From: Actinomycetota bacterium
GTDB taxonomy: Bacteria > Actinomycetota > Acidimicrobiia > IMCC26256 > JACDBD01
DNA length: 5,000 bases
Reading direction: 5' to 3'
NCBI GenBank assembly: GCA_013695115.1
Contig: JACDBD010000129.1
Coordinates: forward strand, 1-5,000
The position numbers and the translations under genes are program-made. The notes beneath the pieces are model-generated. The model searched no databases. It saw only the letters and a program-made list of their open reading frames with translations, and was not told the origin of the DNA. Positions 1 through 4,507 of this stretch are shown here, piece by piece (positions within the stretch are counted from its first letter, which is position 1; each line of letters begins with the position of its first letter).

Positions 1-81
1 GCGGTACCCGGCGAGCTCGAGGTTCATCTGGATCAGCTCGCGAATGTCGGGTTCGTCGTCGCCGACGAGAACCAGAGCCAT
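1..81 (-). CDS. Two-component response regulator, N-terminal fragment (leaves window at left edge)
   Basis: The first 27 codons of a response-regulator receiver domain are present. Reading from an ATG at 81, the protein begins MALVLVGDDEPDIRELIQ and continues to NLELAGYR. This is the beta1-alpha1 part of a CheY-like domain: a hydrophobic strand, then the acidic DDE cluster that binds Mg2+ next to the phospho-acceptor Asp. The phospho-acceptor Asp and any output domain lie outside the window. The residue before the acidic pair is Gly, where the neighbouring copy has Val. The gene starts 16 bp after the broken reading frame of the related gene at 98-419, with a weak GTAGGG ribosome-binding sequence just before the ATG. 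It matches that neighbour at 22 of 27 residues, so the two arose by tandem duplication. The family call is firm; the full architecture and the partner kinase cannot be seen. Confidence 0.8.
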   Translation of the reverse strand, partial: MALVLVGDDEPDIRELIQMNLELAGYR

Positions 82-97
82 CCCTACCCGTTCATCG

Positions 98-419
98 TCA
101 CGGCTGGTCGCGGCGGCCGCGGCGGGCCAGCTCGACCACCGCGGCCTGCTGGACCCGTCGGCGCTGCTCGGGCTCTGTCGGGGCGCCCGGGCCGATGGCG
201 TCGGCGACCATGTCCGGGAGCTTGGTCGAATGGCTTGGTGATGCAGCGGAGCGCTGCCGCCCCGCAGGCGGTTCTGGCATCGGGGGACTCCCGCTCCACC
301 GCCGCCAGCGCCTGCTTTCCGTCCACCGCGGTGATGACTCGGTACCCGACCATCTCCAGGTTCAGCTGGATCAACTCACGGATGTCGGGCTCGTCGTCGA
401 CGACCAGCACGAGCGGCAC
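98..419 (-). pseudogene. Decayed response regulator: receiver core deleted and tail frameshifted
   Basis: From a GTG at 419 the frame encodes a normal receiver start (MPLVLVVDDEPDIRELIQ, then NLEMVGYRVITAVDGKQALAAVERESPDA). It then jumps directly to a sequence ending in CITKPFD, the conserved Lys-Pro motif near the end of receiver domains. The roughly 55-60 residues that should lie between, including the phospho-acceptor Asp strand and the Thr/Ser strand, are missing, with the junction near 260-285. After KPFD (about 222-227) the plausible tail continues in another frame as LPDMVADAIGPGAPTEPEQR and ends at a TGA at 98, reading like the basic helical tail of such regulators. Without the shift the frame runs to a TAG at 84-86 as a Pro/Arg-rich string. 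A receiver with this deletion cannot accept phosphate, so I call it a pseudogene. A sequencing error could explain the frameshift but not the deletion. Confidence 0.8.
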
Positions 420-425
420 GGTTTG

Positions 426-431
426 AGGCTA
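426..431 (-). promoter_or_regulatory. Possible -10 element of a leaderless promoter before the response-regulator pair
   Basis: On the minus strand the hexamer TAGCCT fits the TANNNT -10 pattern of actinobacteria and lies 6 nt before the GTG at 419. That is the spacing expected if transcription starts at the start codon itself, giving a leaderless message. No ribosome-binding sequence is present before this GTG, which is consistent. No convincing -35 hexamer is seen. The hexamer is short and could be chance. Confidence 0.3.
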
Positions 432-446
432 CCGGCAGGGGTGCCA

Positions 447-477
447 TCCCGCGACGTGTCTCGTAAGTCGCGCGGGA
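447..477. repeat. Inverted repeat upstream of the response-regulator start
   Basis: CGCGAC at 450-455 and GTCGCG at 467-472 form a perfect 6-bp inverted repeat around an 11-nt AT-richer spacer. After a 2-nt bulge the arms extend by TCC/GGA (447-449 with 475-477). It sits about 16 nt upstream of the possible -10 hexamer, over the -35 zone, so it could be an operator. It could equally be a structure at the end of the upstream transcript. Confidence 0.3.
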
Positions 478-499
478 GCGGCGAGGCGGCCCGGAGGGC

Positions 500-535
500 G
501 CGGCCGGCCAGCCCTATCGAGGATGGCCCGGCCGC
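500..535 (-). terminator. GC-rich hairpin after the zincin gene, candidate operon terminator
   Basis: GCGGCCGG at 500-507 and CCGGCCGC at 528-535 are perfect 8-bp complementary arms. A 3-nt bulge (508-510) and a further 3 bp (511-513 with 525-527) bring the arms closer, leaving an 11-nt loop. The hairpin lies 26 nt beyond the stop codon of the zincin-like gene, where an operon end is expected. There is no T-run after it, so it is not a classical intrinsic terminator; GC-rich actinobacteria often have hairpins without a T-run. A repeat protein-binding site is the alternative. Confidence 0.4.
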
Positions 536-561
536 CGAGCGAGCGCGACCAGGGAGGGAGG

Positions 562-1665
562 CTACTGATTGCTCGCGACTCCCGCGCCCACCCGCGCCAG
601 CCAGTGCTCGGGGTCGGTCAGCTCCTCCGCGGTCGGCAACGACTCCAGACCGCGCCAGGCGGCATCGATCGCCCGGGGCCCGCCGGCGCGCTCGACCCCG
701 GCCACGAACGCCTCCCCGATCTCGTACTGGCGCATCTTTGACTCGAGCCCCAGCAGCTTGTGCAGCACTCCCGCCACGCCGCGGGCGCGCCGGCGCGCCT
801 GCAGGATCCGCGCCATGCGCTCCTGGCCACCCACGTGCTCGCGCCCCAACTCGTTCATGACGGCGTTGCCGTGTCCTTCGAGCAGCGACATGAGCGACTG
901 CACTTCGGCCAGCACACCTCGCTGCTCGGTCGAGGCGAGCAGCCCGACCAGTCCGCCCTCGTCGAGCGGGTTGCGGCCGCGGCGGATCTCGTCGGCGGCG
1001 CGCATCACTGCTTGCATGAGGCGTCGGGGATCAGGGTCGACCATTGTGAGCGACCGTTCCACCAGCGAGAGGAAGTGGCCTTTGAGCCAGGGCACGCCGG
1101 TGAACTGGGCCCGGTGCGTCACCTCGTGCAGGGCGATCCAGCGCCGGAAGTCGCGCGGCGGGAACGCGTAGCGCTTCTCGAGCACGAGGACGTTCGAGCC
1201 CACGTAGTAGACCGCGTCGCCGTCGCTCGGCGCCGCCTTCGCGTCATCCTCGCCGTCGGGGACGAGGAGGTCGTACTGGCCGAGCACGCGCTGGGCGAGG
1301 TACCCGAGCAGCACCCCCATCTCGGTGCCGGCGATGCGGCGGCCCACCGGTGCGATCGGGCTCTTGCCCATGCGTTCGCCGATGCGCGCGGTCAGCGGGG
1401 CCAGCATGCGCTGCATCGACGCGACGTTGGCGCTCACCCAGCCGCGGCGGTCGAGCACCTCGGCGCGGGCGGGCCCGGGCGCGCGCAGTCCGGTGTGGGC
1501 GGCGACGAGCTCCTCGGCCTCGGTCGTGACCGCGTCGAAGTCGGGACGCAGCGATCGGCTCAGGTACGACGACGCCAGCGGCTCGCGGCCGGCGAAGCGA
1601 CGGGCGACGCGCTCGGCGAGGGCCCAGTCGACCGGGTCGGGACGCTCGGTGGCCGGCTCCGCCAC
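562..1665 (-). CDS. Zincin-like metallopeptidase-family protein (DUF2342 / Zincin_2)
   Basis: This 367-aa protein belongs to the actinobacterial family annotated as zinc-dependent metalloprotease or 'coenzyme F420 biosynthesis-associated' (DUF2342, Zincin_2). The diagnostic HExxH motif is HEVTH at residues 180-184, within RRWIALHEVTHRAQFTGVPW, so two His would bind zinc and Glu181 would be the catalytic base. The third ligand is not certain; the acidic stretch LLEGHGNAVMNE near 261-272 is a candidate. The N-terminal half shows the family's DWALAERVARR opening and the WVSANVASMQRML segment near 76-88. There is no signal peptide or membrane helix, so it should be cytoplasmic. Length is normal for the family. 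The start is GTG at 1665, 2 bp after the stop of the 48-aa membrane protein, which implies co-transcription with sigR and rsrA; the ribosome-binding sequence is weak (GGGGCCGG inside the preceding gene). The substrate is unknown, and the link to F420 in the family name is not functional proof. Confidence 0.88.
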   Translation of the reverse strand: MAEPATERPDPVDWALAERVARRFAGREPLASSYLSRSLRPDFDAVTTEAEELVAAHTGLRAPGPARAEVLDRRGWVSANVASMQRMLAPLTARIGERMGKSPIAPVGRRIAGTEMGVLLGYLAQRVLGQYDLLVPDGEDDAKAAPSDGDAVYYVGSNVLVLEKRYAFPPRDFRRWIALHEVTHRAQFTGVPWLKGHFLSLVERSLTMVDPDPRRLMQAVMRAADEIRRGRNPLDEGGLVGLLASTEQRGVLAEVQSLMSLLEGHGNAVMNELGREHVGGQERMARILQARRRARGVAGVLHKLLGLESKMRQYEIGEAFVAGVERAGGPRAIDAAWRGLESLPTAEELTDPEHWLARVGAGVASNQ

Positions 1666-1667
1666 CG

Positions 1668-1814
1668 CTACCGGCCCCGGTACTTCGGCCGGAGCACGCG
1701 GACGTAGTAGCCGAGGGCGAGGAAGGCGATCAGCCCGATCGTGCCCAACACCAGGATGGGCGCGATCCAGTAGAACCAGAACTTCTGCGATTCCTTCGCC
1801 AGCACCTCGATCAC
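1668..1814 (-). CDS. 48-aa single-pass membrane protein, translationally coupled to the anti-sigma gene
   Basis: A small protein not recognised from a named family. It starts at GTG 1814, which overlaps the TGA of the anti-sigma gene as GTGA, the classic arrangement for translational coupling. An open frame continues upstream to about 2000, but that part overlaps the anti-sigma gene out of frame, so the short version is preferred. The protein begins (M)IEVLAKESQKFWFYWIAPI, followed by one strongly hydrophobic helix spanning about residues 14-39. It ends in the basic tail VRVLRPKYRGR, so the C-terminus is probably cytoplasmic by the positive-inside rule, leaving a short acidic/polar N-terminus outside. 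The stop is 2 bp before the zincin-like gene. It could anchor the zincin or act as a membrane partner of the stress switch, but that is only inference from position. Confidence 0.7.
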   Translation of the reverse strand: MIEVLAKESQKFWFYWIAPILVLGTIGLIAFLALGYYVRVLRPKYRGR

Positions 1815-2059
1815 AGGGTCTCCGGGGGATCTTCGGGAAGGGGCTCGCCGAGTGCGGCGGCGATGCGGCGCCGGAGCTCCGGCGGCACCTCGTCGCGGCA
1901 CTTCGACGCGATCACCTGGCGCAACTCGATCTCGAAGTCGAAGCCCTCCGCACATGGGGGACACTCGTCGAGGTGGCGGGCGATGGCCCGCCGGCGCCAA
2001 ATCGTCAGCTCCCCGTCGAGGTAGTGGTAGATCCGATGGATCGCCTTATCGCAGTCCAT
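1811..2059 (-). CDS. rsrA: RsrA-type zinc-binding anti-sigma factor (mycothiol-system anti-sigma-R)
   Basis: This 82-aa protein is a ZAS-family anti-sigma factor that should bind and silence the sigma factor encoded just upstream, releasing it on thiol oxidation. The zinc motif H-x3-C-x2-C is H29-LDE-C33-PP-C36. Two further cysteines, C3 in MDCDKAIHRIYHYLDGEL and C54 in VIASKCRDE, match the usual extra cysteines of RsrA; in Streptomyces RsrA the N-terminal Cys (C11) and a zinc-motif Cys (C44) form the redox disulfide, so C3 with C36 is the likely switch here. No membrane segment is present, so it is a cytosolic sensor. The ATG at 2059 was chosen because it places DCxxxxxxxxYLDGEL at the family's N-terminus and is 7 bp after the sigma stop, with GGGGGGATGAGAGAGAG upstream acting as ribosome-binding sequence. 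A longer frame to 2134 would run inside the sigma gene and is unlikely. Its stop overlaps the next gene by GTGA. Confidence 0.93.
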   Translation of the reverse strand: MDCDKAIHRIYHYLDGELTIWRRRAIARHLDECPPCAEGFDFEIELRQVIASKCRDEVPPELRRRIAAALGEPLPEDPPETL

Positions 2060-2066
2060 CTCTCTC

Positions 2067-2666
2067 TCATCCCCCCGCTTGCGGTGCCGGCTCGGGGCGC
2101 GCTGGCTCGGGGCGGAGGCCCCGTTCCCCCGCAAACTCCCACAACGACTTCTGGAGCTGCTTTCTTCCTCGGTGCAGCCGGCTCATGACCGTCCCGATGG
2201 GGACGTCCATGATCTCGGCGATCTCCTTGTAGGAGAAGCCCTCCACGTCGGCCAGCAACACGGCCATGCGGAACTGCTCGGGGAGGGCTTCGAGCGCCTC
2301 CTTCACCGCCTCGTCGGGGATCGATTCGAGCACCTCCGACTCGGGGGTGCGGTTGGCCTCGGCCGCCTCCAGGCCGCCGAGGCGCCGGAAGAGGTAGAAG
2401 TCCTCGGTGTCGTCGAGGTCGGTCTGCTCGGGACGGCGCTTCTTGGCCCGGTAGGTGTTGATGAAGGTGTTGGTCAGGATCTTGTACAGCCATGCCTTGA
2501 GGTTGGTGCCCTCGCGGAAACCCCCGAAGCCGCGGTAGGCGCGCAGGTAGGTCTCCTGCACGAGGTCCTCGGCGTCGGCAGGGTTCCGCGTCATCCTGAG
2601 CGCGGCTGAGTACAGCGCCGACATGTACGGCATCGCGAGGTCGGCGAACTGCTCCTGGTCTGCCAT
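2067..2666 (-). CDS. sigR: ECF RNA polymerase sigma factor, SigR/SigH family
   Basis: A 199-aa group-4 sigma factor. Region 2 covers about residues 10-78 with [20 protein letters not shown] (28-47) and the -10-recognising segment [18 protein letters not shown] (53-70), which is close to SigR of Streptomyces and SigH of mycobacteria. Region 4 covers about 122-175; its helix-turn-helix lies in [20 protein letters not shown] (144-163) and would read the -35 element. A linker of about 45 residues rich in Asp and Glu separates them, and the last 20 residues are Pro/Ala/Arg-rich and probably disordered. Family members direct RNA polymerase to thiol-stress genes with GGGAAT-type -35 and GTT -10 elements. 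The start is ATG at 2666; the Shine-Dalgarno is poor. It begins 14 bp after the sugar-dehydrogenase stop, so it is either read through or driven by a promoter inside that gene. No clear SigR-type autoregulatory promoter was found immediately upstream. Confidence 0.95.
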   Translation of the reverse strand: MADQEQFADLAMPYMSALYSAALRMTRNPADAEDLVQETYLRAYRGFGGFREGTNLKAWLYKILTNTFINTYRAKKRRPEQTDLDDTEDFYLFRRLGGLEAAEANRTPESEVLESIPDEAVKEALEALPEQFRMAVLLADVEGFSYKEIAEIMDVPIGTVMSRLHRGRKQLQKSLWEFAGERGLRPEPARPEPAPQAGG

Positions 2667-2680
2667 CGAGCCCAGAGTAG

Positions 2681-3862
2681 CTAGCTCGGGATCACCCGCC
2701 AGATCTGGCCGTTGGCGCCGCTAGCGTCGGTCGTGACGTAGAGGTTGCCGTCGGGTCCCTGCACCACGCTCCGCAACCGAATGCCGTCCTGCAACACGTC
2801 GACGAAGCCCGTCGTCGAAGTACCGGCCGAGTCGAGGAAGAGGACGCGGACCCGCATGTCCTTCAAGATCGCCATGGCCAACGCGCCGTCCCATGTCCCC
2901 CACTGCGGTCCCGACAGGAACGTGCCCCCCGACGGCGCGATCGTCGGGCACCCCGAGCTCCAGACCGCCCCGATCGCACCGGGGAACTGGGCGAAGTCCG
3001 TCATCGGAACGCCTTCCTCGTAGTCGGGCAAGCCGTCGTCGTCCCCGTCCCATCCGTAGTGGCCCCCCGAAACGAGCCGGTTCGCCTCGTCGTCACAACC
3101 GGTCCCGTGCTCGATGCTGTACGCCTGGCCGCTACCGGGCTGGAACGCGATGCCCTGGACGTTGCGGTGTCCGAGGGTGTAGATGCGATCGTCACCGGCG
3201 ACACCGATGAACGGGTTCCCCGAGGCGGCGGCGCCGTTGGCCTGGACACGCAGGACTTTTCCGCCCAGCGAGTTGACGTCAGTCGGGACGATACCGGTCG
3301 CCGCGTCGCCCGTCGTGATCCAGAGGTTCCCGTCCGGACCGAACCGAGGCCGGCAGCCGGAGTGGCGACCGGTCGTCCAGGGCATGCCGGTGACAATCGG
3401 CGTTTGTACCGACAGCGCCGCGTTCTCCGGGTAGGTGAGGTCGACGGTGAACCGGGCGACCCGCACATCGTTGTCGAGGTCGCTCACCGTGCCGTTCGTC
3501 GACGCGTAACAGACGTAGATGAAGTTGCTGCCCGCGCCGTAGGCCGGGTCGATCGCTAGACCGAGCAGCCCGCCTTCGTTGGCGTTCTTCACATCGGGGA
3601 CGCTGCCGAGCTGCCGCTTGACCCCCCCGAGGAACGCGCTGATCGCACCGCCCTTCTCGGTGAAGAGCATCGTTCCGTCGTCGGGGGTGAACGCGAGGTC
3701 CCACGGTTGGCCGAGGTTCTGGAGCAGGACCGTCTTCGTGAGTGTGGGCGCTGCGGTCGGCGGCGGGTCCGCCGGAGGCGCAGGCGGCTTGACCGGGCGG
3801 CAGGCGGCGAGGAGCGCCAGCGCCACCGTCCCTACGACAAGGCTCGCTCCCCGGTGCTCCAT
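2681..3862 (-). CDS. PQQ-dependent sugar dehydrogenase family lipoprotein (GSDH domain)
   Basis: A 393-aa exported protein of the soluble-glucose-dehydrogenase family, which oxidises aldose-type sugars with PQQ in a six-bladed propeller. The first 20 residues are a lipoprotein signal ending in the lipobox LAAC (Cys21), followed by a Pro/Ala-rich linker (about 22-40), so it should be tethered to the outer face of the membrane. Family motifs follow: [20 protein letters not shown] (51-70), [10 protein letters not shown] (97-106), [20 protein letters not shown] (165-184) in which His167 aligns with the catalytic His of Acinetobacter sGDH, then [12 protein letters not shown] (231-242) and [13 protein letters not shown] (251-263), and [12 protein letters not shown] (368-379). 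Residues 272-284 ([13 protein letters not shown]) look like a calcium loop. Four cysteines in the mature domain (118, 170, 256, 305) could make two disulfides. The start at 3862 has AGGAG 5 nt upstream. The true substrate and cofactor are not proven; related eukaryote-like and carbohydrate-binding members exist. Confidence 0.92.
   Translation of the reverse strand: MEHRGASLVVGTVALALLAACRPVKPPAPPADPPPTAAPTLTKTVLLQNLGQPWDLAFTPDDGTMLFTEKGGAISAFLGGVKRQLGSVPDVKNANEGGLLGLAIDPAYGAGSNFIYVCYASTNGTVSDLDNDVRVARFTVDLTYPENAALSVQTPIVTGMPWTTGRHSGCRPRFGPDGNLWITTGDAATGIVPTDVNSLGGKVLRVQANGAAASGNPFIGVAGDDRIYTLGHRNVQGIAFQPGSGQAYSIEHGTGCDDEANRLVSGGHYGWDGDDDGLPDYEEGVPMTDFAQFPGAIGAVWSSGCPTIAPSGGTFLSGPQWGTWDGALAMAILKDMRVRVLFLDSAGTSTTGFVDVLQDGIRLRSVVQGPDGNLYVTTDASGANGQIWRVIPS
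3014..3049 (-). other. Calcium-loop-like acidic insert in the sugar dehydrogenase
   Basis: These codons encode residues 272-283, starting [12 protein letters not shown]. The spacing D-x-D-x-D-G-x-x-D-x-x-E matches EF-hand-like and thrombospondin-type-3 calcium loops. It follows GGHYGW, where family members usually have NYGWP and go straight into the next blade. Classical sGDH needs calcium for PQQ binding and dimer stability, but at other residues, so this may be an additional structural site. Confidence 0.45.
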
Positions 3863-3867
3863 GCGCG

Positions 3868-3872
3868 CTCCT
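3868..3872 (-). promoter_or_regulatory. Ribosome-binding site AGGAG of the sugar dehydrogenase gene
   Basis: AGGAG on the minus strand lies 5 nt before the ATG at 3862. It is the clearest Shine-Dalgarno sequence in the window and fixes the start so that the lipoprotein signal peptide begins [10 protein letters not shown]. Confidence 0.75.
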
Positions 3873-3938
3873 GGCGTCAGCTGTCCTCTTTGGTCGAAGG
3901 GTGCGCCGGAACTGTATGCCCGGGAGGTGACGGAGAGC

Positions 3939-3954
3939 GCGGGCGGCCACCCGC
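3939..3954 (-). repeat. Small GC hairpin between the zinc-ribbon and sugar-dehydrogenase genes
   Basis: GCGGG at 3939-3943 pairs with CCCGC at 3950-3954 around a 6-nt loop. It lies about 100 bp after the stop of the 62-aa gene and about 75 bp before the dehydrogenase start. There is no T-run. The rest of this 188-bp gap (3863-4050) holds a pair of G runs at 3967-3981 and no gene; a TACAGT hexamer on the minus strand near 3912-3917 is a possible -10 but has no partner -35. Confidence 0.2.
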
Positions 3955-4050
3955 CGTCTGATCAGCGGGGGGGACGGGGGGTATCGCGCGCGGCGGCCGG
4001 GGACAGACGCACGCCCAGGATCGATCCGGTGGATGCAGCGGGCGGATCGC

Positions 4051-4239
4051 CTACATGCGGGTCGTGCGGTGGCAGCCGTTGCGGCACCAGGCGAGCTCGA
4101 TCGTGCCGATGCCGTGCGCGTTGCCGGACTCGTCCTCGATCACTCGAGCCTGCAACGTCGCCCCGTTCTCACCGCAGTGCGGGCAGCGCTCGTTACGCCG
4201 GATCTCTCGCCTCGACGTCGCGATGTCGTGATCGTGCAT
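4051..4239 (-). CDS. 62-aa zinc-ribbon-like protein of unknown function
   Basis: Not recognised as a named family. The protein begins MHDHDIATSRREIRRNERCP and has two metal-binding knuckles, CPHCG (Cys19, Cys22) and CRNGC (Cys52, Cys56), separated by 29 residues that read like a beta-hairpin, including QARVIEDESGNAHGIGTIEL. CX2C followed by CX3C fits a single zinc ribbon; His57 directly after the last Cys and His21 are alternative ligands. The N-terminus is basic and may contact nucleic acid. There is no signal peptide or membrane helix. Codons strongly favour G or C at the third position, as in neighbouring genes, and the Cys pattern makes this unlikely to be a chance frame. The ATG at 4239 is the only reasonable start and has GGGGGCAG just upstream. 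It stands alone, about 180 bp after the tRNA and 188 bp before the dehydrogenase gene. Confidence 0.62.
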   Translation of the reverse strand: MHDHDIATSRREIRRNERCPHCGENGATLQARVIEDESGNAHGIGTIELAWCRNGCHRTTRM

Positions 4240-4312
4240 CTGCCCCCGTCCGCCCTCGGCAACAGTTCTCCGTGGCGATCCAACCCGGCGCGGGTGGCGC
4301 CGTACTCGTTCG

Positions 4313-4330
4313 CGCCGAGCGTATTCGGCG
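4313..4330. repeat. Perfect 6-bp inverted repeat upstream of the zinc-ribbon gene
   Basis: CGCCGA at 4313-4318 and TCGGCG at 4325-4330 flank the 6-nt spacer GCGTAT. It lies 74 bp before the ATG at 4239, in the 182-bp gap between the tRNA and the small gene. It may be an operator or a leader hairpin. No strong promoter hexamers were seen in this gap. Confidence 0.25.
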
Positions 4331-4399
4331 TGGGAGCGGTAGCCGCGGACCCATGGAGACGAGAAAGCGGCCCGGCTCCGGGTGCAGAGCCCGACGCCG

Positions 4400-4413
4400 T
4401 CGCCTCTCGGCGA
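4400..4413 (-). terminator. Short hairpin with GAGA tetraloop after the tRNA
   Basis: TCGCC and GGCGA arms of 5 bp enclose TCTC on the plus strand, which is GAGA on the transcribed strand, a stable GNRA-type tetraloop. It starts 8 nt beyond the tRNA 3' end. There is no T-run, so it may be a weak terminator or a processing structure. Confidence 0.25.
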
Positions 4414-4421
4414 GGTGGAGG

Positions 4422-4494
4422 AGCCGGGGAGGGGACTCGAACCCCTGGCCTGCTCATTACGAGTGAGCTGCTCTGCCGACTGAGCTACCCCGGC
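4422..4494 (-). tRNA. tRNA-Thr (anticodon CGT)
   Basis: A complete 73-nt cloverleaf without encoded CCA. The acceptor stem is GCCGGGG paired with CCCCGGC. The D arm has stem GCTC/GAGC with loop AGTCGGCA. The anticodon arm has stem GCTCA/TGAGC and loop CTCGTAA, so the anticodon is CGT, reading the ACG threonine codon. The variable loop is AGGCC. The T arm has stem AGGGG/CCCCT and loop TTCGAGT, carrying the TTCGA of tRNAs. The discriminator base is T. All stems pair fully, so it should be functional. It begins 13 bp after the holB stop codon and may be processed from the same transcript. Confidence 0.96.
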
Positions 4495-4507
4495 GGGAAC
4501 GCTCAGG

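Noticed and set aside
760..1707. A 315-codon plus-strand open frame and other long frames opposite the zincin gene
   Set aside because: Antisense shadow of a well-supported minus-strand gene; in very GC-rich DNA long stop-free opposite frames are expected. Its product has no recognisable motif.
2079..2609. A 176-codon plus-strand open frame opposite the sigma factor
   Set aside because: It mirrors the sigR codons, has a low-complexity Leu/Gly/Val/Glu composition and lies entirely within a recognised gene.
3967..3981. Two adjacent G runs (7 and 6 G) as a possible G-quadruplex
   Set aside because: Only two runs are present, so a four-tract three-layer quadruplex is not supported; long G runs are unsurprising in this base composition.
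4019..4028. Palindromic GATC-containing site near 4019-4028
   Set aside because: A single short palindrome without a second copy or promoter context; likely chance.
4140..4457. A minus-strand frame starting MSRPGVRVPSPAPPPRRE across the tRNA end and the small zinc-ribbon gene
   Set aside because: The start is the translated T arm of the tRNA, a familiar false-gene signature, and its end overlaps the zinc-ribbon gene out of frame.
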